Below are positions 34,099-42,495 of a DNA stretch of 64,000 nt, piece after piece. Within the stretch, counting starts at the first letter, position 1; the number at the start of each line of letters is the position of its first letter. Location: assembly GCF_024623785.1 (NCBI RefSeq), contig NZ_JANKBZ010000002.1, positions 620,001-684,000 on the forward strand, written 5' to 3'. The notes below the pieces were generated by a model, which did not search any database, was not told where the DNA came from, and saw nothing but the letters and a program-made list of their open reading frames with translations. Position numbers and translations under genes: made by a program. The stretch is from Archangium lipolyticum (lineage in GTDB: Bacteria > Myxococcota > Myxococcia > Myxococcales > Myxococcaceae).

Positions 34099-35067
34099 AT
34101 GAGAACGACGCGCCGGCAGTTCCTCCGTGACTCGATGTGGACGACGGTCGCCCTGGCGGCGGGGTGCCGCTCCGGGACCGAATCCCCATCGCGGGCTCCC
34201 GCCTATCTCCCCACGTCCGACCGGACCGTGGTGCGGACGCTGCCGGGCCTCGCGACGACGGATGGCGCTGGCGTGCGGCTCACGCGCGCCATTGGCCAGC
34301 CCGCGCTGCGCCACCTCGACCCGTTCCTCATGCTCGACCGCTTCCACTCGGATGACCCGAACGCGTACATCGCCGGCTTCCCGTCCCATCCCCACCGCGG
34401 CTTCGAGACGGTGACGGTGATGCTCGACGGTCACATGCGGCACCGCGACAGCCAGGGGAACTCGGGGCTCATCCAGGGAGGCGGCTCGCAGTGGATGACG
34501 GCCGGTCGCGGCATCATCCACTCCGAGATGCCGGAGCAGGAGCAGGGGTTGATGTCCGGCTTCCAGCTCTGGCTCAACCTGCCGGCGAAGGAGAAGATGT
34601 GCCCTCCGTACTACCAGGACCTCGAGCCAACGCGGCTCGCCGAGTCGAAGCTCTCGTCGGCCGGGAGCCGGATGAGGGTCATCGCTGGCGCGCCGAACGG
34701 ACTCGCCGGTCCCGTGCGCGAGCGCCCAACGCAGCCGATCCTCCTCACCCTGACCCTGGAGGATGACCAGCCCTTCGAGCTCGAGCTGCCGGACGCTCAC
34801 ACGTCGTTCGCGTTCGTCTCCGGTGGAGAGGTCACCTTCGGCCCGGAGGCGGGGACGAAGAGGGTGGGCGCCGGCCAGCTCGCCCTCTTCGGTCCCGGCA
34901 AGCGGCTGCGGATTCGCGCGACGAACCAGCGCAGCGCGGTGCTCGTCGCCGCGGCGAAGCCGCTCCGGGAGCCCATCGTCCAGTACGGTCCGTTCGTGAT
35001 GAACACCGAGGCGGAGATCCAACGGGCCATCGAGGACTATCGGAACGGTGTGCTGGACAAGGCGTGA
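34099..35067 (+). CDS. Pirin-family protein with Tat signal
   Basis: 322 residues. The N-terminus RRQFLRDSMWTTVALAAGC is a twin-arginine signal ending in a lipobox-like Cys. The bicupin follows, with the pirin metal ligands in HPHRGFETVT, then HRDS and IIHSEMPEQE. Bacterial pirins such as YhhW have quercetinase activity, while others bind regulators. An exported pirin is less common than a cytoplasmic one. The start is the ATG at 34099. It converges with the GH43 gene. Confidence 0.9.
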   Translation: MRTTRRQFLRDSMWTTVALAAGCRSGTESPSRAPAYLPTSDRTVVRTLPGLATTDGAGVRLTRAIGQPALRHLDPFLMLDRFHSDDPNAYIAGFPSHPHRGFETVTVMLDGHMRHRDSQGNSGLIQGGGSQWMTAGRGIIHSEMPEQEQGLMSGFQLWLNLPAKEKMCPPYYQDLEPTRLAESKLSSAGSRMRVIAGAPNGLAGPVRERPTQPILLTLTLEDDQPFELELPDAHTSFAFVSGGEVTFGPEAGTKRVGAGQLALFGPGKRLRIRATNQRSAVLVAAAKPLREPIVQYGPFVMNTEAEIQRAIEDYRNGVLDKA

Positions 35068-35097
35068 GCCGCGAGGCCGGGAGCGCCCCTGCCGCCG

Positions 35098-37017
35098 CTA
35101 CTCCGGCATCAGGTGGAAGCGTTGGCAGATGTTGTCCAACCAGCTCCACTGGGCGATGTCGGTGCCGTCGGCGAGGCCACAGTTGGCCAGGTCGACGACC
35201 TTGCCGCTGTGCCGCGCGACCAACCGCACCGAGCCATCGGCGAGGAAATCGACGCGCCATTGACTCTGGGTGCCCGAGCATCCGCCCTGGTCGATGTTGG
35301 CGCCGTCCGCGGTGGAGCCTCCGCTGACCGCGAGGCAGCTGCTGGCGGCGTGGGTCGGCACGATCCGGTAGAAGCCGTTGTCGGTGTGATGGAAGGTCCA
35401 CTTCTGGCAGGTGGTGTCGAGCCAGGGCCATTGACGCACGTCGGCGCCGCTGGCGGTGGAGCAGTTGGCGACGTCGAGCACCTTGCCACTCTGCGCGCTG
35501 ACGATCGCCAGATTGCCCACCGGTTGCAGCCGCCACTGCTGGCAGTTGTTGCCCAGCCAGCCCCATTGACGGATGTCGGCGCCGCTGGTGGTGGAGCAGT
35601 TGGCGACGTCGAGCACCTTGCCGCTATGGCGGTTCTGCAGCCGGAACCAGCCGTCCGTGGTGGGGGTGACCTGCCATTGCTGGCAGGCATTGTTCACCCA
35701 GGCCCACTGGCGCACGTTGGTGCCGTCGCTGGTGCCACAGTCAGCCATATCCAGCACCTTGTTGCTGGAGCGGTTGACCAGCCGGTAGTAGCCGTCCGCG
35801 GTGGAGTCGAGCACCCACTCGGTGGAGGTCGTGCCGCAGGCGTGCTGTGCCACGTCGGCCCCGTCCGAGCCGGAACCGCCGGTCACTCCCGCGCACAGGC
35901 CACTGTTGCGGTTGACCAACTGGTACGCCGCACCTCGAACCGCGGTGGTGATCGGTCCGTGTTCCCCCGAGGGGACGGCCAGAGCGGTGCTGGTCGACAC
36001 GGGGGAGCCGAAGGACGGCGTGCCATTGGAGTTCCAGGAGAACGGCTGGGCCCGGGTGGACCGTGTCGAGCCACAGCCCTGACTGGAGCTCGCATTGCCG
36101 TGGTAGACGATCCAGTTCTCCTTGCCATCGGGTGAGGTGAAGAATCCATTGTGGCCCGGACCGTAGACGCCGTTGGCGGCCTGGAACACAGGGGTGGGGG
36201 ACTTGGTCCACGACGAGGCGCTGAGCGGATTGCTCCCGGTGAGGGTCAACAGGCCCAGCTTGTAGTACGGCGTGTTGCAGGAGCTGGCCGAGAACACGAT
36301 GTACGTCTGGCCATTGCGCTGCAACACCTCTGGACCCTCGTTGGTCCGGCCGCCCTCGATCTCCCAGCTATAGACAGGCTTGGAGATGTTCACCTTCGAG
36401 CCGGTGATCGTCCACGGATTGCTCATCCGCGCGATCCACAGACTCTGATCCGGGCCTTCCCATTCCGACCAGAGCAGGTAGAGGGCCCCGTTGAGCTGCA
36501 TATAGGTGCCGTCGATGTTCCAGGTCGTCTCCATCGGAGACCCCTTGAGCGAGTACGGGCCCATCGGGTCATCGCCGGCACTCTCCAGCACGGTGAGATG
36601 TTGGTAGTCGAGGGTGCCACTGCGGCCCGAGCTGTACATGTAGTACCAGCGGGTGCCATTGGGCCCGGTGAGCCGGTGGAACTCTGGCGCCCAGTGGCTG
36701 CAACACCGGTCCGCGGTCGTGTCCGACCACACGTGGACGGGAGCCGCGGTGCGCAGGCCCGCGAGCGTCGGTGCCTTGCGCATCACCACCTGGGAGTTCC
36801 ACGTCGTGGTGGCCAGATAGTAGTTGCCGTTGTGGTACTGCAACCAGGGGTCCGCTCCATTCTCCAGCAGCGGGTTGAGAAACGTGAGCTCCCCCGTGGC
36901 ATGGGCTCTCGACGCAGGAAGGAGAACGAGCGCCAGGCAGAGCAGCGGGACACAAATCCCGCTGACAACTTCTTCGGCTGCGAGCGTGAGTCGCCTCGTG
37001 ACGGATGACGAAGCCAT
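35098..37017 (-). CDS. Secreted GH43 glycoside hydrolase with two ricin-type lectin domains
   Basis: 639 residues from the ATG at 37017, with an AGGTAGGA site. The signal peptide ends ASRAHA. The five-bladed propeller of family 43 (about 42-370) shows the catalytic Asp56 (NGADPW), Asp169 (WNIDG) and Glu227 (RTNEGPE). Residues about 385-639 hold six ricin-B units ending in QxW-type motifs (TEW, QQW, QQW, QKW, QSQW, QRF), giving two beta-trefoils. It probably removes arabinose or xylose from plant polysaccharide outside the cell. A LacI-type operator-like site lies upstream. Confidence 0.9.
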   Translation of the reverse strand: MASSSVTRRLTLAAEEVVSGICVPLLCLALVLLPASRAHATGELTFLNPLLENGADPWLQYHNGNYYLATTTWNSQVVMRKAPTLAGLRTAAPVHVWSDTTADRCCSHWAPEFHRLTGPNGTRWYYMYSSGRSGTLDYQHLTVLESAGDDPMGPYSLKGSPMETTWNIDGTYMQLNGALYLLWSEWEGPDQSLWIARMSNPWTITGSKVNISKPVYSWEIEGGRTNEGPEVLQRNGQTYIVFSASSCNTPYYKLGLLTLTGSNPLSASSWTKSPTPVFQAANGVYGPGHNGFFTSPDGKENWIVYHGNASSSQGCGSTRSTRAQPFSWNSNGTPSFGSPVSTSTALAVPSGEHGPITTAVRGAAYQLVNRNSGLCAGVTGGSGSDGADVAQHACGTTSTEWVLDSTADGYYRLVNRSSNKVLDMADCGTSDGTNVRQWAWVNNACQQWQVTPTTDGWFRLQNRHSGKVLDVANCSTTSGADIRQWGWLGNNCQQWRLQPVGNLAIVSAQSGKVLDVANCSTASGADVRQWPWLDTTCQKWTFHHTDNGFYRIVPTHAASSCLAVSGGSTADGANIDQGGCSGTQSQWRVDFLADGSVRLVARHSGKVVDLANCGLADGTDIAQWSWLDNICQRFHLMPE

Positions 37018-37077
37018 CGGGTTCCTACCTTTCGTTGACGTTCGACGACGGAAGACGTCTGGGCGCGGCAACGGCTG

Positions 37078-37099
37078 GGCATGTGAGCGTTAACATGCC
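37078..37099. promoter_or_regulatory. LacI-type operator-like palindrome upstream of the GH43 gene
   Basis: GGCATGT and ACATGCC arms (perfect 7-mers) enclose GAGCGTTA. The inner 14 bases TGTGAGCGTTAACA (37082-37095) differ from the symmetric lac operator core at two positions. It lies 60-82 bases upstream of the GH43 ATG, suggesting sugar-responsive repression. Confidence 0.55.
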
Positions 37100-37250
37100 G
37101 TGGCAGGGTGAATGAATTCCGTACCGGGGGTCAAGACGTTGAATTCAGACAATTCCGGTAACGCGCCGCATCATCCAAGGGCCCGTCGCACCGGCTTGCC
37201 CGCTCCGCCGGCTCACGTGTCTCAGCTTCCGACGCCCGAGGAGATCGCTC

Positions 37251-38561
37251 ATGCCCCAGCAGCCGAAGCCCTACGAGCACCGCACCTATACCCACCTCCA
37301 GCTCATCGCCTGGGAACACTTCACCAACGACGCGACGAAGCCCGGCGACGAGCCCAAGGTCAACCCCACGCGGCCTGACGAGGACGCGAACAAGCCTCCC
37401 GTTGCGATCTTCGACGAGAAGATGGCGGTCGATGAGCGGATCCGGCTCAAACGCCTGTACGCCATCGTCGAGCTCGCGCGCGAGAAGCTCAAGAACACGG
37501 ACAGCTCCAAGACCCTCAAGATCTTCATGACGCCCGAGTTCACCTTCCGGCCGTGGAAGGACGCCTCCTCGAAGGCGAAGGACGATGGCATCGGCAAGGG
37601 CAACACCTACACCCGGGAGGCCATGACGCGGATCATCAGCAAGCTCCGGGAGCTGTTCAGCCACGAGAACTACCGCGACTGGCTGTTCGTGCCCGGGACC
37701 ATCTTGTGGAGCGAGCCCGTCAAGACCGAGAAGAGCACGATACTGGGGAGCAAGCTCGTCGACGACTACGCCTTCTTCAACACCGCCATCATGTTCAAGG
37801 GCGGGGCGGTGAACGCGCCGTTCACGTGCATCCACAAGCACGCCGTCTCGGACTCCGACAAGGTGGACGCGAGCAAGAGCGCCGAGAAGAACATCCTGTT
37901 CAAGGACCTCCTGGCGAAGAAGGACGACCCGAAGTTCAGCATGATCGGTCACAACGTCCTCGACACGGACGGCCTCCGCTTCGGCCTCGAGGTCTGCCTG
38001 GATCACGGCGCGAAGATCCTCAAGAACGCCGTGATGCGGGACTACTTCGTGAAGCAGAAGGGAGAAGGTCCCTGCGTCGACGTCCACCTGCTCGTGGCCT
38101 GCAACAAGGCGGTGGAGCCCGCCAACTTCGCCCTCTACGAGGATGGCTATTTCATGCGGGTGGACGGTGACCTCGGCGTGGCGAAGATGGCCACGCAGAT
38201 GGCCAGAGGTTACGGGCTGCTGCCCTATAAGTCCTCGAGCATCTTCCGCTGCGTACCGAAGAACGAGATGCCGCCGGAGTACGCCGAGGCTGCCAGGAAA
38301 GCCCAGCAGGCCAAGGACGCCAGCGAGGGCAAGCCCGCCAAGAACTACCAGGACCCCGAGGAGTACCTGGGCGAGCTCCCGGTGGTGAACGATCGCCCCA
38401 TCTATCTCTCCCACCTCGACGAAAAGGGGCAGACCCTGCTCGACCCCGCCTGGGTGGAGAAGCCCACGGGTGCGCTGGAGACCTGGGCGCCCGAGGGCAC
38501 GCAGCGGCTCGTCGCCTACAAGCCGCAACCCTTCACGCCGGTCAAGTTGCAGCTGCCCTAG
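37251..38561 (+). CDS. Divergent nitrilase-superfamily-like hydrolase
   Basis: 436 residues from the ATG at 37251 with a GAGGAGA site. The three nitrilase catalytic positions are recognisable in order: Glu96 in FMTPEFTFRP, Lys196 in CIHKHAV and Cys249 in GLEVCLDHG. Fold markers LFVPGTILWSE and FFNTAIMFKGG lie between them. It is longer than usual (about 270-340) because of an N-terminal extension of 85 residues, a Lys-rich insert (200-230) and a C-terminal extension of about 130 residues. There is no signal peptide. It should hydrolyse a C-N bond (amide or nitrile); the substrate is unknown. It is followed by the giant protein 56 bases downstream, so the two are probably functionally linked. 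Confidence 0.75.
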   Translation: MPQQPKPYEHRTYTHLQLIAWEHFTNDATKPGDEPKVNPTRPDEDANKPPVAIFDEKMAVDERIRLKRLYAIVELAREKLKNTDSSKTLKIFMTPEFTFRPWKDASSKAKDDGIGKGNTYTREAMTRIISKLRELFSHENYRDWLFVPGTILWSEPVKTEKSTILGSKLVDDYAFFNTAIMFKGGAVNAPFTCIHKHAVSDSDKVDASKSAEKNILFKDLLAKKDDPKFSMIGHNVLDTDGLRFGLEVCLDHGAKILKNAVMRDYFVKQKGEGPCVDVHLLVACNKAVEPANFALYEDGYFMRVDGDLGVAKMATQMARGYGLLPYKSSSIFRCVPKNEMPPEYAEAARKAQQAKDASEGKPAKNYQDPEEYLGELPVVNDRPIYLSHLDEKGQTLLDPAWVEKPTGALETWAPEGTQRLVAYKPQPFTPVKLQLP

Positions 38562-38617
38562 CCATCCCAGACGTCTGGTTGATCGCGGGACCTCCTCATC
38601 TACACGGGTGACTTGAA

Positions 38618-41600
38618 ATGAATAGCCAGGATTTGAAGAACGCGCTCCAGAGCGTGGACGGCAAGGTCGTCGCCAGCGCCGGGACCCTGACCTCGAACAT
38701 CGACAACCTGCTCATCGACTACTACGGCAACCAGCCCCTGGTCATCACCGGGGCCCAGCCCGCGCCGGAGAGCGGGTCCAACCAGGTGCGCGTCTCCGGC
38801 CGCTCCAGCTTCATGGAGATGCCGGACCTCCCCGTCGACGCCACGTTCTCCAGCCTCGCCAACGGCAACGTCGGGGCGGCGCTCTGGTACCAGCTCATCG
38901 GCGCCACCCCCGGGACGGACCGCTGGAAGTTCTCGCGCAGCCTGCCCGGGCTGCCCAGGGTCCTCAACTACGAGACCCCCATCCCCTCGCCGTATGACGG
39001 CAACTCCCCCACGCCCGTCGATCGCCTCGCCGGTCAGATTCCCTATCTCGACTCGCTGAACCTGTCCGACGCCTACCTCGTGGTGGCCAGCGAGCCGCGG
39101 GACGTGGAGCAGACCGGGCGCCGGCTCGAGCGCGGCATCAACTTCCTCGGCAAGCTCCGCCCCGACGGCCTCCTCGGCATCCTCCTCAACACCTTCGGCG
39201 GCGACGTGCCCCTGACACTGGGCGGGACCCTCCGCATTCCCAAGGAGACCGACGTCACCCTCCCACTCAATCCCCGCGAGTGGCCCTGGCAGCGCCAGGA
39301 CGTGCCCGGCGTGCTCCTCGACGCCTCGCTGGGCAAGGGCGGCTCGCTCGGCAAGGTCCGCTTCGAGAACCCGAAGCTCCGCATCTACAGCCCGCACGAC
39401 GAGAAGTGGATGCGCGAGCACCCCAGCTTCCAGCCCGTCGTGGCGTATACCGGCACGCTCGCCGTTCCGAGCGCTGGCATCGGCATCGACGTGACCGCGA
39501 CCAGCCGCTGGGGCGTGGACGAGCTCACGCTGTTCGGCGAGGTCCAGGGTGTCACCCTGGCGAAGCTCGCCGACCTCGCCGACCTCGCCGGTGGCGACGA
39601 CCTCATGAAGTACCTGCCCGACGAGCTCCAGAAGGTGGGCCAGGCGCTCGGCAAGCTGGCGCTGACCTACGTCTCCCTGTCACTCGGCGTGGGCACCAAC
39701 GGGCTGTACGTCAGCTCCGTCAACTTCACCATCGGCATGCCGGACTGCCGCTGGAAGGTCTGGGACGACCACCTCGCGGTGCGCGACCTCTCGTGCCAGT
39801 TCTCCATCTCCGACCCGTTCGGTCAGCGCCAGGTCTCGCTCGACGTGGGCGGCATCCTCGACATCGAGGGCGTGCCGTTCATGGTCCGCGCCAGCAACGC
39901 CAACGGTTTCGCCGTGTACGCCCGGATGCTCGGCGGGCGGAGCCTCCCGCTGGGCCAGCTGCTCGAGAGCTACGTGCCGGACCTCCCGCCCCCGGCGGAC
40001 CTGACCATCGACAGCATGAACGTCACGGTCGCTCCGGGCTCCTTCTACAGCTTCTCCGCGTCGCTGGCGGGTCGCCCGAACGAGTGGGTCCTCGATGTCG
40101 GGCACAAGAAGCTCAAGATGCAGGACGTCGCCCTCTCTCTCTCCTGTGCGAAGGGGGGCAAGGTGACCGGCTCCTTCGAGGGCAACATCGCCTTCGGCAA
40201 GAGCCGCATCTCGGCTCGCTACAACCACCCGGGTGAGTTCGCCATCCGCGGCAGCTTCCCGGAGATCCACGTCGGCGAGTTGATCGACAGCCTGTGTGAC
40301 CAGAAGGCGCCGCTGCCCGCGGGCTTCGACCTCACGCTGAAGAACTCGTCGGTGCTCATCCGCAAGCAGGGCAGCGGCTATGTCTTCCAGCTCGCCACCG
40401 CGCTCGACGGTGTGGGGCTCTTCGCCTTCGAGGCCAGCAAGACCGGGACGCAGTGGGGGTTCGCCGCGGGGATGGATCTGGGCTCCGTCCGGCTCTCGAG
40501 CATCCCGGGCCTCTCGGATCTCAAGCTCATCGAGGACGTCGTCCGGCTGCAGAAGCTGCTGCTGGTGATCTCCAGCCAGGACAACGCGAACCTCCAGTTC
40601 CCGGACCTGGCGCAGTTCAACGCTCCCCAGCTCGGCACGCAGAAGCTGGCCCTGCCCGCCCAGGCGGGAGGCGTCACCAAGGGCCTGATGGCCTTCGCCG
40701 AGTGGCAGCTCGATCCGAATGACCGGCAGCACGACCTGGTGATGAAGCTGCTCGGGCTCGGCGGCACGCAGCGCGTGACGGTGGCCATCAGCCAGAACCC
40801 GGCGGCGGGCTCCAAGCTCTTCTTCGGGCAGCGGACGAAGATTCAAGGCATGCCGTTCGACTACCAGCTCGGCGTCATGCTCACGAACGGCAAGCCGAGC
40901 TTCTTCCTCACCGGCACGCTGGCGGCGAAGATCCAGGGCCAGCCGCAGACCTTCGATGCCACGACGGTGTTCGTTCCCGGCGGCGCGTTCATGTCGGCGA
41001 CGATGAAGGGCGCCACGGCGATCAACTGCGGGCCGTTCAAGCTGAGCAACCTCGCGCTGCAGATGGGAGTGAACTGGGGCGGTATTCCCAGCCTGGGAAT
41101 CGCCGCGACGATCGACGTGAAGAACTTCGAGTCGTCGCTGGCGGTGTTCTTCGACTCGACGGACCCGTCGCGCAGCCTGGTGGCCGGGTCGATCAGCAGC
41201 CTCACGGCCAAGGACGTGGTGGACGTGCTGGTGGGGGGCAACCCCAAGACGCCGTTCGACGAGGTGCTCTCGGGTCTCGCCATCAAGGGCACGCACCAGT
41301 TCACCCTCCCGGCCAGCCTCGCCAGCGAGCTCGACGGCCTGGCCTTCGACAAGGTCTCGGCCGCGTTCGCCGCCGCGAAGGTGTCCATTCCGTCCGCGTC
41401 CCAGCAGCTCTCGCTGGTGGTGAACAAGAAGGGCGCGGCGTGGCACCTGACGGACCTCTCCACGATGCGGCACTACGAGCTGGAGCTGAAGGGGGGCGCC
41501 ATCCAGGCGCGGATCTCCCCGCAGTTCTACTTCGCGCCGCAGCCGACGTTCATCGGCACCATCAAGTACCCGCAGGGCTACTACCTCAACGCCGCCATCT

Positions 41601-42433
41601 CGTTCCTGGGCTTCGACGCCGCGGCCACCATCGACATCTCGCAGAACAAGGGCTTCTCCGTGGATGCGCAGATGGACAAGATCGTGCTCGTCGACGAGCG
41701 GTTCTTCTCCATCTCCGCGGCCCAGGGCGGCGGTGGACCGAAGCTCTCCATCTCGACGTTCTTCCAGCCCGAGCAACCGGTTGAGGAGTTCCGGCCTCCG
41801 CACTTCTACATCAACGGCGGCCTGACGATGTTCGGCGTCAAGCGCTCCCTGTTCGCGAGCGTGACCTCCAAGGGTATCGAGTTCGAGCTGAAGGGGCAGC
41901 TCGTGCCTGGCGCGAAATTCGACGTCGACGTGCGGTTCGGCAAGAGCGGCCTCGATGCGTCCGGGTCCGTCAAGGTGGGCATCGGGACCATCGACCTCGG
42001 CCCGCTGGGCAAGGCGAAGATCAACACCGACATCGAGGCCAGCATCGATATCGACATCGATGGCAAGAACATCGACATGGTGCTCGAGTCGAGCTTCGAG
42101 TTCGCCGGCCAGGGCTTCAAGATCGCGAAGTTCAAGCTCGACGCGACCCCCGATGCGTTCACGAAGCTGCCCGAGGTGATGGCGAAGAAGGTCGAGGCCG
42201 CGCTGCGCGACGCGTTCAGTGACGCCACCCGGTGGACCAACGCCGTCGGCAAGGGCGTGATGGAAGGGGTGAACGACACCGAGAAGGTGTTCCGGGACGT
42301 CTACAAGAAGACCGACAAGGAGGCCAAGGAGCTCGCCAAGGGCGTGAACACCGCCACCAAGGCCGTGGAGAACACCACCAAGAGCGTCACCAAATCGGTC
42401 TCGAAGGGCTTCAAGAAGGCATTCAAGTTCTGA
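38618..42433 (+). CDS. Giant beta-rich protein of unknown function
   Basis: 1,271 residues from the ATG at 38618. There is no signal peptide, lipobox or membrane segment. The body is a long series of amphipathic beta strands with recurring patterns such as GSFYSFSASLAG, LDVGHKKLKMQDVALSLS, VTGSFEGNIAFGKS and ASIDIDIDGKNIDM, suggesting an extended beta-solenoid or groove. The C-terminal 75 residues switch to a basic amphipathic helix region (EKVFRDVYKKTDKEAKELAK, then repeats of TK-V). No family is recognised. AsmA-like lipid-transfer proteins and structural shells are possible comparisons, without firm support. It follows the nitrilase-like gene. Confidence 0.8.
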   Translation: MNSQDLKNALQSVDGKVVASAGTLTSNIDNLLIDYYGNQPLVITGAQPAPESGSNQVRVSGRSSFMEMPDLPVDATFSSLANGNVGAALWYQLIGATPGTDRWKFSRSLPGLPRVLNYETPIPSPYDGNSPTPVDRLAGQIPYLDSLNLSDAYLVVASEPRDVEQTGRRLERGINFLGKLRPDGLLGILLNTFGGDVPLTLGGTLRIPKETDVTLPLNPREWPWQRQDVPGVLLDASLGKGGSLGKVRFENPKLRIYSPHDEKWMREHPSFQPVVAYTGTLAVPSAGIGIDVTATSRWGVDELTLFGEVQGVTLAKLADLADLAGGDDLMKYLPDELQKVGQALGKLALTYVSLSLGVGTNGLYVSSVNFTIGMPDCRWKVWDDHLAVRDLSCQFSISDPFGQRQVSLDVGGILDIEGVPFMVRASNANGFAVYARMLGGRSLPLGQLLESYVPDLPPPADLTIDSMNVTVAPGSFYSFSASLAGRPNEWVLDVGHKKLKMQDVALSLSCAKGGKVTGSFEGNIAFGKSRISARYNHPGEFAIRGSFPEIHVGELIDSLCDQKAPLPAGFDLTLKNSSVLIRKQGSGYVFQLATALDGVGLFAFEASKTGTQWGFAAGMDLGSVRLSSIPGLSDLKLIEDVVRLQKLLLVISSQDNANLQFPDLAQFNAPQLGTQKLALPAQAGGVTKGLMAFAEWQLDPNDRQHDLVMKLLGLGGTQRVTVAISQNPAAGSKLFFGQRTKIQGMPFDYQLGVMLTNGKPSFFLTGTLAAKIQGQPQTFDATTVFVPGGAFMSATMKGATAINCGPFKLSNLALQMGVNWGGIPSLGIAATIDVKNFESSLAVFFDSTDPSRSLVAGSISSLTAKDVVDVLVGGNPKTPFDEVLSGLAIKGTHQFTLPASLASELDGLAFDKVSAAFAAAKVSIPSASQQLSLVVNKKGAAWHLTDLSTMRHYELELKGGAIQARISPQFYFAPQPTFIGTIKYPQGYYLNAAISFLGFDAAATIDISQNKGFSVDAQMDKIVLVDERFFSISAAQGGGGPKLSISTFFQPEQPVEEFRPPHFYINGGLTMFGVKRSLFASVTSKGIEFELKGQLVPGAKFDVDVRFGKSGLDASGSVKVGIGTIDLGPLGKAKINTDIEASIDIDIDGKNIDMVLESSFEFAGQGFKIAKFKLDATPDAFTKLPEVMAKKVEAALRDAFSDATRWTNAVGKGVMEGVNDTEKVFRDVYKKTDKEAKELAKGVNTATKAVENTTKSVTKSVSKGFKKAFKF

Positions 42434-42451
42434 GGCTCGTGCGCCGGGGGG

Positions 42452-42473
42452 CCGGGGTGGTTATCCACCCCGG
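42452..42473. terminator. Strong hairpin between convergent genes
   Basis: CCGGGGTGG-TTAT-CCACCCCGG: perfect 9-base arms with a 4-base loop, between the giant-protein stop (42433) and the asparagine synthase stop (42496). There is no U-tract, but its stability suits a terminator for either strand. Confidence 0.65.
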
Positions 42474-42495
42474 TCCCGGACCGGGCCTCACTCCT

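Noticed and set aside
39680-41803. A 707-residue open frame antisense to the giant protein
   Set aside because: Arg/Glu/His/Leu-rich shadow composition. The sense frame has regular beta pattern and a good start context.
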